Source: Methylophilus methylotrophus DSM 46235 = ATCC 53528
Lineage (GTDB): Bacteria > Pseudomonadota > Gammaproteobacteria > Burkholderiales > Methylophilaceae
DNA length: 64,000 nucleotides
Direction of reading: 5' to 3'
Assembly: GCF_000378225.1 (NCBI RefSeq)
Contig: NZ_KB905145.1
Location: 113,070-177,069 of the forward strand
Part shown: in pieces, positions 39,940 through 47,891 of the stretch
Position numbering within the stretch: position 1 is the first letter of the stretch
Layout of the letters: the number at the start of each line of letters is the position of its first letter
Notes under the pieces: model-generated
Databases searched by the model: none
The model's input: only the letters and a program-made list of their open reading frames with translations
Told to the model about the DNA's origin: nothing
Program-made: the position numbers and the translations under genes

Positions 39940-42774
39940 TTAGCCCTTTACAGCGAGATGTTTCAACAAGGGTGTGAGGTAACGGCCAGTATAACTGGCC
40001 GTATTTTTTGCCAGTTCCTCTGGTGAACCTACGCCGACCACTGTTCCGCCGCCGTCACCGCCCTCTGGGCCCATATCAATCAGCCAGTCTGCGGTTTTAA
40101 TCACATCCAGGTTATGCTCGATAATCACCACTGTATTGCCAGCATCACGTAAGCGATGAATCACATCAAGCAGCAGCTGGATATCCGCAAAATGCAGGCC
40201 GGTCGTCGGTTCATCCAGAATATAGAGCGTGCGTCCTGTATCCCGCTTGCTGAGTTCTAGCGACAGTTTAACGCGCTGTGCTTCCCCCCCGGACAGTGTA
40301 GTTGCCGATTGGCCCAGGGTGATGTAACCGAGGCCAACATCAAGCAGGGTTTTCAGTTTGCGTTCAATCACGGGTTGCGCATTGAAAAACTGATGCGCTT
40401 GCTCTACTGTCATCTCCAGTACTTCGTGGATGTTTTTGCCCTTGAATTGGATTTCCAGCGTTTCGCGGTTGTAGCGCTGGCCTTTGCATACATCACAAGG
40501 CACATACACATCAGGCAAGAAATGCATTTCAACCCGGATCACGCCATCGCCTTGACAGGCTTCGCAGCGGCCGCCCTTGACGTTGAATGAGTAACGGCCA
40601 GGGCCGTAACCGCGAGCGCGGCTTTCTGGCACGCTTGCAAACAGGTCGCGAATGGGCGTGAACAAGCCTGTATAGGTCGCCGGGTTAGAGCGTGGCGTAC
40701 GGCCAATCGGACTTTGGTCCACATCCACGACCTTATCAAAAAATTCCAGACCCTCAATGCTGTCGTGTGGCGCCGCTTCGGTGGTGCTGCCGTATAAATG
40801 CGTGGCAACCACGCGGTATAAGGTATCGTTAATGAGAGTAGATTTGCCGCTACCGGAAACGCCGGTGACGCAGGTCAGCAAGCCCACCGGGATTTCAACA
40901 CTCACGTTTTTCAGGTTATTACCCGTTGCGCCATGCAGTTTCATCATACGCTTGGGGTCTGGTTTTGTACGCGGCAGCTTGAAGGTAATCTGTTTTTTAC
41001 CGCTGATATATTGCCCGGTTAGTGAGTTCGGGTCAGCTTCAATTTGTGCTGGGGTGCCAAACGACACAATATTGCCACCATGCTCACCAGCACCAGGACC
41101 AATATCAACAATAAAATCGGCCAGCTGGATCGCGTCCTGGTCGTGCTCGACCACAATCACACTGTTGCCAAGGTCGCGCAGGCGTTTCAGTGTATCAAGC
41201 AGACGGTCATTGTCGCGCTGATGCAGACCAATCGAAGGTTCATCCAGCACGTACATGACACCAGTCAGGCCGCTGCCGATTTGCGAAGCCAGGCGTATAC
41301 GCTGTGCTTCACCACCAGAGAGAGTTTCGGCTGAGCGTGACAGCGATAAATAATCCAAACCCACATTAGTCAGAAACTTCAAGCGGCTTTCAATCTCTTT
41401 GACGATTTTGTCGGCAATCGCCAGCTTCTGGCCACTCAGTTGCAATGTTTCAAAAAAATGCAGTGCTTGTTTGAGCGGCACTTCGCAGATCTGGTGAATG
41501 TTGCGGTCACCGACCTTGACGTGACGTGCTTCCTTGCGCAAACGCGTACCGGCACATTCCGGGCAGGCGGTGGCATTGATATATTTAGCCAGTTCGTCGC
41601 GCACGGCGGTTGAGTCGCTTTCACGATAGCGGCGTTGCAAGTTATTGATAATGCCTTCAAAGGTATGCGACTTGCTGAAGAATGTGCCGCGCTCATTGAG
41701 GTATTTAAATGTAATTTGTTCGCGGCCAGAGCCGAATAACAAGATTTGCTGAACGTCTTCCGGCAAGTTCTCGAAAGGCGCTTCCAAATCAAAGTTGTAA
41801 TGCTGGCTCAGGCTGGCCAGCATTTGGAAATAGAACTGGTTACGCTTGTCCCAGCCTTTGATGGCGCCACTTGCTAGCGATAAGTGCGGGAAAGCAACGA
41901 CACGTTTAGGATCAAAGAAGGTGACATTGCCCAGGCCATCACACTTGGGGCAGGCGCCCATGGGGTTGTTAAAGCTGAATAAACGCGGCTCTAACTCTGC
42001 CAGTGAGTAGTCACATACCGGACAGGAAAACTTGGCCGAGAACAAATGTTCTTTTTCGCAATCCATTTCTAGCGCAATGGCTTTACCGTCAGCCAAACGT
42101 AGCGCGGTTTCAAATGATTCTGCAATACGCTGCTTCATGTCTTCACGCACTTTTAGGCGGTCTACCACTACGTCTACACTGTGCTTGGTGGTTTTGGCTA
42201 ACTGCGGTAGTTCGTCTATTTCATAGACTTTGCCGTCTATGCGCAGACGAACAAAACCTTGTGCCTTTAGCGTATCAAACAAATCCAGCTGCTCGCCTTT
42301 ACGGTTAGAGACCACTGGCGCCAGAATCATCAACTTGGTGTCTTCCGGCAACTTGAGGACACTGTCCACCATCTGGCTGACAGTTTGTGCTTCGAGCTTG
42401 ATGCCATGATCCGGGCACTCGGGATCGCCAGCACGCGCATACAGAAGGCGCAGATAGTCGTGGATTTCAGTTACCGTGCCAACGGTGGAGCGTGGGTTGT
42501 GAGAGGTGGATTTTTGCTCAATGGAAATCGCGGGCGACAAGCCTTCAATCAGGTCGACGTCAGGCTTGTCCATGCGCGCCAAAAACTGGCGCGCATAGGC
42601 TGATAAACTTTCGACATAACGGCGCTGCCCTTCTGCATACAAGGTATCAAAAGCCAGTGAAGATTTTCCGGAGCCTGACAGGCCGGTGACCACAACCAGT
42701 TGGTTGCGTGGAATATCCAGATTGATGTTCTTGAGGTTATGGGTGCGCGCCCCGCGAATTTTGATAAATTCCAT
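39940..42774 (-). CDS. uvrA: UvrABC excinuclease subunit A
   Basis: The start at ATG 42774 ([20 protein letters not shown]) gives 944 residues. Two ABC ATPase modules are visible: Walker [14 protein letters not shown] and [13 protein letters not shown], and signatures [16 protein letters not shown] and [16 protein letters not shown]. Zinc modules contain [19 protein letters not shown] and [20 protein letters not shown]. UvrA finds bulky DNA lesions and loads UvrB. Confidence 0.97.
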   Translation of the reverse strand: MEFIKIRGARTHNLKNINLDIPRNQLVVVTGLSGSGKSSLAFDTLYAEGQRRYVESLSAYARQFLARMDKPDVDLIEGLSPAISIEQKSTSHNPRSTVGTVTEIHDYLRLLYARAGDPECPDHGIKLEAQTVSQMVDSVLKLPEDTKLMILAPVVSNRKGEQLDLFDTLKAQGFVRLRIDGKVYEIDELPQLAKTTKHSVDVVVDRLKVREDMKQRIAESFETALRLADGKAIALEMDCEKEHLFSAKFSCPVCDYSLAELEPRLFSFNNPMGACPKCDGLGNVTFFDPKRVVAFPHLSLASGAIKGWDKRNQFYFQMLASLSQHYNFDLEAPFENLPEDVQQILLFGSGREQITFKYLNERGTFFSKSHTFEGIINNLQRRYRESDSTAVRDELAKYINATACPECAGTRLRKEARHVKVGDRNIHQICEVPLKQALHFFETLQLSGQKLAIADKIVKEIESRLKFLTNVGLDYLSLSRSAETLSGGEAQRIRLASQIGSGLTGVMYVLDEPSIGLHQRDNDRLLDTLKRLRDLGNSVIVVEHDQDAIQLADFIVDIGPGAGEHGGNIVSFGTPAQIEADPNSLTGQYISGKKQITFKLPRTKPDPKRMMKLHGATGNNLKNVSVEIPVGLLTCVTGVSGSGKSTLINDTLYRVVATHLYGSTTEAAPHDSIEGLEFFDKVVDVDQSPIGRTPRSNPATYTGLFTPIRDLFASVPESRARGYGPGRYSFNVKGGRCEACQGDGVIRVEMHFLPDVYVPCDVCKGQRYNRETLEIQFKGKNIHEVLEMTVEQAHQFFNAQPVIERKLKTLLDVGLGYITLGQSATTLSGGEAQRVKLSLELSKRDTGRTLYILDEPTTGLHFADIQLLLDVIHRLRDAGNTVVIIEHNLDVIKTADWLIDMGPEGGDGGGTVVGVGSPEELAKNTASYTGRYLTPLLKHLAVKG

Positions 42775-42852
42775 GATACTTTCACGAACAGACAGCCAAC
42801 CTGATAATATACGCAATTATTCAAAATTAAGCCAAGTTTTCTTAAAAGATTC

Positions 42853-44244
42853 ATGCAGTTCTCCGAAAAAATGACCCAGATAGAAACTCGCGCGACTGCT
42901 GCCCTTGCTTCTATCTATGGGCTACGTATGCTGGGCATGTTTTTGATTCTGCCTATTTTTGCGATTTATGCCGAAACATTACAGGGCGGCGATAACCATG
43001 CCTTGATCGGGCTGGCATTGGGTGCTTATGGGTTTATGCAGGTGATTTTCCAGTTGCCGTTTGGCATGGCGTCTGACCGTTTTGGCCGCAAAAAACTCAT
43101 TTACCTGGGGTTGATTATGTTTGCGGTGGGCAGCGTGTTTGCTGCCACCGCCCAAGATATTTATATGGTGATTGTCGGCCGTGCCATTCAGGGTGCAGGT
43201 GCCATTTCTGCGGTGGTCACCGCATTGGTGGCGGACTCTACGCGCGAAGAGCACCGCACACAGGCCATGGCCATGATAGGCGCCACCATCGGCGTGACGT
43301 TTGCAGTGTCACTGGTGGCGGGTCCGATTTTAAACCAATGGATAGGCGTGTCGGGAATTTTCTGGCTGACCGCTGTGTTGTCGATCGCAGCGATTGCCGT
43401 AGTGAAGTTTGCCGTGCCAGAGCCATTGCATGCGCATTTTCACTCCGATGCGCAGGCCGCCCCGGCCAAAATTCGTGAAGTGTTGCGAGACACCCAATTA
43501 TTGCGCCTGAATTTTGGTACCTTTTGCCTGCATGGTGCGCAAATGGCCATGTTCATGGTGGTGCCATTTGCCATCAAAAATAGCACTGGCATGAACGAAA
43601 ACACGCACTGGCAAATTTACCTGCCGGTGTTGGTATTGTCGTTTATCCTCATGGTGCCTGCGATTATTTATGCCGAGAAAAAGGCCAAACTGAAACCAGT
43701 GTTTGTTACCGCAGTCGGCCTGATGTTGCTGACGCAAATTGCCTTTATGTTTAGCCTGACCAGTTTATGGGGCATTGTGGCAACGCTCTTTTCTTATTTT
43801 GTGGCGTTTAATATCCTCGAGGCTTCTTTGCCTTCGCTGATTTCAAAGATGGCCCCAGTGGCCGCCAAAGGCACGGCCATGGGTGTTCATAATACCGCCC
43901 AATCTTTTGGCATGTTCTTGGGGGCTGCGCTTGGTGGCTGGCTATCACACAGTTATGGCAGTCCCACTGTATTTGTCTTCTGTGCTGCTTTGATGGTGGT
44001 GTGGTTTGGCCTGGCGCTTGGCATGCAGGCACCCCCCAGTGTCAAAACCAAAATGTTCCACATACAAGGGTATAATGATGAGCAAGCCGCCATCCTGGTG
44101 CAGGATATCCGCGCAATGGACGGCGTGTATGAAGTGGTCGCCATTCCTTCAGAAACCATGCTTATGGTGAAGTTGGAAAATCAGCGCAGCAAAGAATTTC
44201 AGGCGGCATTGTCGCAAGCAATCATGAATCGAATAGGGGAGTAG
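42853..44244 (+). CDS. YajR-like MFS transporter with C-terminal YAM-type domain
   Basis: This 463-residue protein has about 12 transmembrane helices with MFS signatures ([37 protein letters not shown]). A cytosolic tail of about 60 residues (from [20 protein letters not shown]) resembles the ferredoxin-like YAM domain of E. coli YajR in position and size. Substrate is unknown. A second possible start is at ATG 42871. It lies 7 bp before ssb. Confidence 0.82.
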   Translation: MQFSEKMTQIETRATAALASIYGLRMLGMFLILPIFAIYAETLQGGDNHALIGLALGAYGFMQVIFQLPFGMASDRFGRKKLIYLGLIMFAVGSVFAATAQDIYMVIVGRAIQGAGAISAVVTALVADSTREEHRTQAMAMIGATIGVTFAVSLVAGPILNQWIGVSGIFWLTAVLSIAAIAVVKFAVPEPLHAHFHSDAQAAPAKIREVLRDTQLLRLNFGTFCLHGAQMAMFMVVPFAIKNSTGMNENTHWQIYLPVLVLSFILMVPAIIYAEKKAKLKPVFVTAVGLMLLTQIAFMFSLTSLWGIVATLFSYFVAFNILEASLPSLISKMAPVAAKGTAMGVHNTAQSFGMFLGAALGGWLSHSYGSPTVFVFCAALMVVWFGLALGMQAPPSVKTKMFHIQGYNDEQAAILVQDIRAMDGVYEVVAIPSETMLMVKLENQRSKEFQAALSQAIMNRIGE

Positions 44245-44251
44245 TGACACC

Positions 44252-44776
44252 ATGGCATCAGTCAACAAAGTGATTTTGATGGGTAATCTGGGGCGTGACC
44301 CGGAAGTGCGCTATATGCCAAACGGTGAGGCAGTGGCTAACTTCAGCATCGCCACCACCGAAAACTGGAAAGACAAATCCGGCGTGCGCCAGGAAAAAAC
44401 CGAATGGCATAACATTGTCATGTATCGCCGCTTGGCAGAGATCGCTGGCGAATACCTGAAAAAAGGCCGTCCGGTATATATTGAAGGCCGTTTGCAAACC
44501 CGCAAATGGGAAAAAGATGGCGTCACCCGCTACAGCACCGAAATCGTCGCAGACCAAATGCAAATGTTAGGCACTGGCCGTGAAGGTGGAAGTACAGCAT
44601 TTGATGGTGGCGACATGGACCAGGGTGGTGGCATGGATGATTACAACCAGGCCCCTCCACGCCAGCAGCCAGCGATGGGTGGTGGCAATGCCGGTGCTAA
44701 CCGGAATGCTTTCCAGCCAGCCGCGAGTAAGCCGGCCGGTAATTTTGATGATTTTGACGACGATATTCCATTTTGA
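44252..44776 (+). CDS. ssb: Single-stranded DNA-binding protein
   Basis: This 174-residue protein has an N-terminal OB fold ([43 protein letters not shown]). A Gly/Gln/Asn-rich linker leads to the acidic interaction tip DFDDDIPF. The tip recruits replication and repair proteins. The uvrA-ssb neighbourhood is widely conserved. Confidence 0.96.
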   Translation: MASVNKVILMGNLGRDPEVRYMPNGEAVANFSIATTENWKDKSGVRQEKTEWHNIVMYRRLAEIAGEYLKKGRPVYIEGRLQTRKWEKDGVTRYSTEIVADQMQMLGTGREGGSTAFDGGDMDQGGGMDDYNQAPPRQQPAMGGGNAGANRNAFQPAASKPAGNFDDFDDDIPF

Positions 44777-44813
44777 GTCTGACAATAATTAAAATTGTAG
44801 ATTTTAAATTTAC

Positions 44814-44840
44814 AAAGCCCTGTTTTTACAGGGCTTTTTT
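44814..44840 (+). terminator. Terminator after ssb
   Basis: AAAGCCCTG (44814-44822) pairs with CAGGGCTTT (44829-44837), followed by a T-rich run. Confidence 0.9.
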
Positions 44841-44950
44841 ATTTTTAGCAGCGAAAAAAATGTTTATAAAAAACGGGATGTGATTTTGTAAACTACTGCC
44901 ATGTTTTTTGTTTATTTAAGATCAAACAAATGAAAACTTTAGTTCAAAAT

Positions 44951-45409
44951 TTATAAAAATAATCTTCTCGCATTTAACTGAGTGCTTTCCCAACCCAGGT
45001 GCCGGTAATATCCTATTGCAGGTTCATTTTCAACATCGACCAATAGCTGGGCACGAGTCGCTCCTTTTTCTTTTGCCCAATCTAATGCTGACTGTAGTAG
45101 TTTTTTACCAATTCCTTGCTGTCTAAATTCTGCATGAACGATCATGTCCTCTACCCAAGCAGAGAGTGCTCCTTGTGCCGTGGAGATGACAAGTTGCGCG
45201 CTAACCATCCCAATCAGTTTCCCGTCTTCTGTAAATGCCGCCTTGATTACCCCATGTTCTGGTTGTGATATCAGCATACTTAAACCGGCTTTTTGTTTCT
45301 CCATGTCCGGTTTGAAATCGGCTTCTATACTAAATAGCGCATGTAGAAGGTTGGCTAGTTGAGCGGCATCTTTTTGTTGTGCATCTCGAATACTTATGAC
45401 TGCGTCCAC
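44951..45409 (-). CDS. GNAT-family acetyltransferase
   Basis: This 152-residue protein has the acetyl-CoA-binding motif A (FRQQGIGKKLLQSALDWAKEKGA) and a motif B-like GYYRHLGWE. It overlaps the end of the XRE-cupin regulator gene by 16 bp and is co-transcribed with it, divergent from the NMG operon. Substrate is unknown; association with methylamine metabolism is inferred from position only. Confidence 0.8.
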   Translation of the reverse strand: MDAVISIRDAQQKDAAQLANLLHALFSIEADFKPDMEKQKAGLSMLISQPEHGVIKAAFTEDGKLIGMVSAQLVISTAQGALSAWVEDMIVHAEFRQQGIGKKLLQSALDWAKEKGATRAQLLVDVENEPAIGYYRHLGWESTQLNARRLFL

Positions 45410-46047
45410 TCACTGCCTCCTGAATGATCAACTGGGTCGTGATGAATAATGGCCAGGAAACGGATTGGAACTTCTATTAGATTGGCTGGCTGATGCGGCT
45501 GGTCCCCTCTAAAAGTCAGTGAGTCGCCTGGCTCAAGTAAGAAAGTCTCCAAGCCTACCTTGTACTCTAATACCCCCTCCAACATATGAATAAATTCAGT
45601 CCCTCCATGTTCAAAAGGGGGGAATTCTTCCGCCTGATCTTCCAGCGTGATCAAAAACGGCTCAAAAGTCTTTTGAGGTCCTTGGTCATAGGCTAATAAA
45701 TGATATGTGTGGCCGAGTTTTGTACCGCGGCGTACCACTTCCATACCATGCCCTTTTTTAACGAATTGTGCATTTCCTGATGGAGCGTTGTAGTCGCGGA
45801 ACAGTCTTGAAAGCGTTACGCCAAGCGCGTTAGCTACTTGTTCCAATGTTTCAAGACTGGTCGATACATGACCATTCTCAATTTTACTGAACATTCCAAC
45901 ACTAATATTCGCTCTCTCAGCGACATCAGCAATCGTCAGGCCATGTTGTTTTCTGACCTCTTTGATGACATTCCCCAAGTGTTTACCCAAAGGTTTGGAT
46001 TCTGTTTCAGTAATAGGGACAACATTTTTTTTCAAATCAGAAGTCAT
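45394..46047 (-). CDS. XRE-cupin transcriptional regulator, probable NMG operon regulator
   Basis: This 217-residue protein has an N-terminal HTH_3 domain (LTIADVAERANISVGMFSKI, about residues 38-90) and a C-terminal cupin effector domain (FEHGGTEFIHMLEGVLEY, LEPGDSLTFRGDQPHQPAN). This architecture is shared with PuuR-like regulators that sense small amines or amino-acid derivatives. It is divergent from mgdA, and the spacer holds repeated dyads. A natural hypothesis is control by NMG or gamma-glutamylmethylamide. It is unnamed as far as I know. Confidence 0.87.
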   Translation of the reverse strand: MTSDLKKNVVPITETESKPLGKHLGNVIKEVRKQHGLTIADVAERANISVGMFSKIENGHVSTSLETLEQVANALGVTLSRLFRDYNAPSGNAQFVKKGHGMEVVRRGTKLGHTYHLLAYDQGPQKTFEPFLITLEDQAEEFPPFEHGGTEFIHMLEGVLEYKVGLETFLLEPGDSLTFRGDQPHQPANLIEVPIRFLAIIHHDPVDHSGGSEWTQS

Positions 46048-46109
46048 TGGCGGCTAAAACTCCCATATCCATTCTTCTCGTTCAATTATCACAGGCACAG
46101 TAAATCAAG

Positions 46110-46121
46110 TTCCTGCTGGAA
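46110..46121. promoter_or_regulatory. Operator-like dyad O1 of the NMG spacer
   Basis: TTCCTGCTGGAA is an inverted repeat (TTCC-N4-GGAA) 62 bp from the XRE-cupin start, placed for autoregulation. It shares its sequence with the dyads at 46238 and 46311. Confidence 0.6.
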
Positions 46122-46205
46122 AATTAATTAACTAACCATTTCCTGGTCATTAACCCATCCTCAGCCATATTCACATGCTCTAAATGTGTTCATCAGACCA
46201 AATTA

Positions 46206-46222
46206 TGCACCAAATCATTGCA
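46206..46222. promoter_or_regulatory. NtrC-like box in the NMG spacer
   Basis: TGCAC-CAAATCA-TTGCA differs from the NtrC consensus arms (TGCAC-N7-GTGCA) at one base. It is centred about 90 bp upstream of the predicted mgdA transcription start. A single copy, so of modest weight. Confidence 0.4.
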
Positions 46223-46237
46223 AAATAGGTAAATTTA

Positions 46238-46250
46238 TTCCTGGCAGGAA
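46238..46250. promoter_or_regulatory. Operator-like dyad O2 of the NMG spacer
   Basis: TTCCTG-G-CAGGAA is a perfect 6-bp inverted repeat ending 19 bp before the -35 box. Confidence 0.65.
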
Positions 46251-46269
46251 AAAAATATTCATAAAGCCG

Positions 46270-46298
46270 TTGACAGTGGTTTTTGCAATGCGTATAAA
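46270..46298 (+). promoter_or_regulatory. Sigma-70 promoter of the NMG operon
   Basis: TTGACA (46270-46275), a 17-bp spacer, then TATAAA (46293-46298) make a near-consensus promoter. Transcription would start near 46305, about 66 bases before the mgdA ATG. Such a strong promoter between two operator-like dyads suggests repression as the main control. Confidence 0.82.
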
Positions 46299-46310
46299 TG
46301 GAATTGTTGT

Positions 46311-46323
46311 TTCCTGCTGGGAA
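46311..46323. promoter_or_regulatory. Operator-like dyad O3 of the NMG spacer
   Basis: TTCCTGCTGGGAA is a third copy of the dyad, just downstream of the predicted start point, a typical position for a roadblock or repressor. Its centre is 73 bp (about seven turns) from O2. Confidence 0.62.
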
Positions 46324-46370
46324 TAAAATTTTCATGTCGAGATTGATGTTGGATAGTTGCGGAGCGTTGA

Positions 46371-47612
46371 ATGCCTCTAAGATTGCTTAAATATGCGTTG
46401 AGTAAAGAGTACAAAGAGACTCGGTTTTTTAGGGAGAATGTGACCCCTAAGAAAAGTTACGACGCAGTCATTATTGGTGGAGGCGGACACGGTTTGGCTG
46501 CTGCCTACTATCTGGCTAAAGACCATGGCATGACTGATATTGCCGTGCTTGAAAAGGGTTATTTGGGTGGAGGCAACACTGGCCGCAATACCACCATTGT
46601 CAGGTCTAATTACCTGACCCCAGAGGGCGTGAACTTCTATGATGCCAGCGTCAAAATATATGAAGGTTTGTCCGAAGAGTTAGATATCAATCTATTCTAT
46701 TCAACGCGCGGCCATTTCACATTGGCACATACAGAATCAGCGATGCGGACAATGCGTTGGCGCGCTGAGGTCAATAAACATGTGGGCGTGGACAGTTATG
46801 TCGTTGGTCCGGATGAGATCTCAAAAGCCTGTCCTCAGTTAGACATCAGCTGTAGTGGCCATGCGCCCATTTTAGGGGCTTTGTATCATGGGCCAGGTTC
46901 TGTGGCTCGGCATGATGCTGTCGCTTGGGGTTACGCCCGCGGCGCCGATAGGTTAGGTGTCGATATATTTCAGAGTACAGAAGTGACTGGCATCGATATC
47001 AAGGGCGGTAAGGTTCAAGGGGTACAAACGAGCCGAGGCTATATCTCTACCCCCAGAGTGCTTTCAGCGGTGGCAGGGTTCACTCCCCGCATCTGCAAAA
47101 TGGCTGGCATTGATACGCCTATTGTCATTCATCCATTGCAAGCCTGTGTGACTGAGCCAATGAAACCCTGGCTGGATTCAATCCTGGTTTCCGGTAGCTT
47201 GCATGTCTACGTCAGTCAATCTTCCCGTGGCGAATTGGTCATGGGGTCTTCGTTGGATCCCTATGAGGTTCATTCGACCAGGTCTTCTTTAGACTTTGTG
47301 GAGGGACTGACGTCTCACATGTTAGACATGTTCCCATTCCTCTCCAATGTGAAGATCGTCAGGCAGTGGGGCGGGATGGCAGACATGACCCCTGACTTCT
47401 CTCCCATTATGGGCAAGACACCGGTGGAAGGCTTTTACCTCGATGCCGGGTGGGGAACATGGGGATTCAAGGCCACACCGATCAGTGGGAAAACGATGGC
47501 TGCCACGATTGCTAACGATATGGCGCCAGATCTCATCAAGCCTTTCAGGCTTTCAAGATTTGAAGAGTACGAATTGACTGGCGAAAAAGGTGCGGCTTCG
47601 GTCGGTCATTAA
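46371..47612 (+). CDS. mgdA: N-methylglutamate dehydrogenase subunit A (SoxB-like)
   Basis: This 413-residue FAD-dependent oxidoreductase is homologous to sarcosine oxidase beta. The dinucleotide fold is AVIIGGGGHGLAAAYYLA (about 32-49), followed by GGGNTGRNTTIVRSNYLTPE. His181 in SVARHDAVAWGYAR matches the histidine that covalently binds FMN in heterotetrameric sarcosine oxidases. With MgdBCD it oxidises N-methylglutamate to glutamate plus a formaldehyde-level C1 unit. GGAG lies 7 bases before the ATG. It is the first gene of the operon. Context (gmaS and mgsABC downstream) separates it from true sarcosine oxidase. Confidence 0.92.
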   Translation: MPLRLLKYALSKEYKETRFFRENVTPKKSYDAVIIGGGGHGLAAAYYLAKDHGMTDIAVLEKGYLGGGNTGRNTTIVRSNYLTPEGVNFYDASVKIYEGLSEELDINLFYSTRGHFTLAHTESAMRTMRWRAEVNKHVGVDSYVVGPDEISKACPQLDISCSGHAPILGALYHGPGSVARHDAVAWGYARGADRLGVDIFQSTEVTGIDIKGGKVQGVQTSRGYISTPRVLSAVAGFTPRICKMAGIDTPIVIHPLQACVTEPMKPWLDSILVSGSLHVYVSQSSRGELVMGSSLDPYEVHSTRSSLDFVEGLTSHMLDMFPFLSNVKIVRQWGGMADMTPDFSPIMGKTPVEGFYLDAGWGTWGFKATPISGKTMAATIANDMAPDLIKPFRLSRFEEYELTGEKGAASVGH

Positions 47613-47630
47613 GCATCAGGAAGATTAGAA

Positions 47631-47891
47631 ATGAAATTACTTACTTGCCCGATTAATGGCGTGAGACCACTAAGCGAATTTGTCTTTGGTGGCGAACTTC
47701 GTGATATGCCCGAGGCTGAATGCAGCGACAAAGAGTGGGCCGATTATGTTTATAACCGCAATGGCGCGCCAGGGCTAAAAAAAGAATGGTGGTATCACTC
47801 TCCAAGCGGAACCTGGTTTGTTGCAGAAAGAGACACCTTAACAGACAACGTAGCACGTACCTATTTATACGAACAGGAAGCTGCTAAATGA
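47631..47891 (+). CDS. mgdB: N-methylglutamate dehydrogenase subunit B (SoxD-like)
   Basis: This 86-residue small subunit is homologous to sarcosine oxidase delta (TCPINGVRPLSEFVFGGE, WADYVYNRNG, EWWYHSPSGTWFVAERDT). In the structurally known SoxD a zinc is held by two N-terminal Cys in CxxC, a His and a Cys four residues later. Here Cys6 and His56 remain, but the partners are Asn9 and Gly60, so the zinc site looks lost. The stop overlaps the mgdC start. Confidence 0.9.
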   Translation: MKLLTCPINGVRPLSEFVFGGELRDMPEAECSDKEWADYVYNRNGAPGLKKEWWYHSPSGTWFVAERDTLTDNVARTYLYEQEAAK

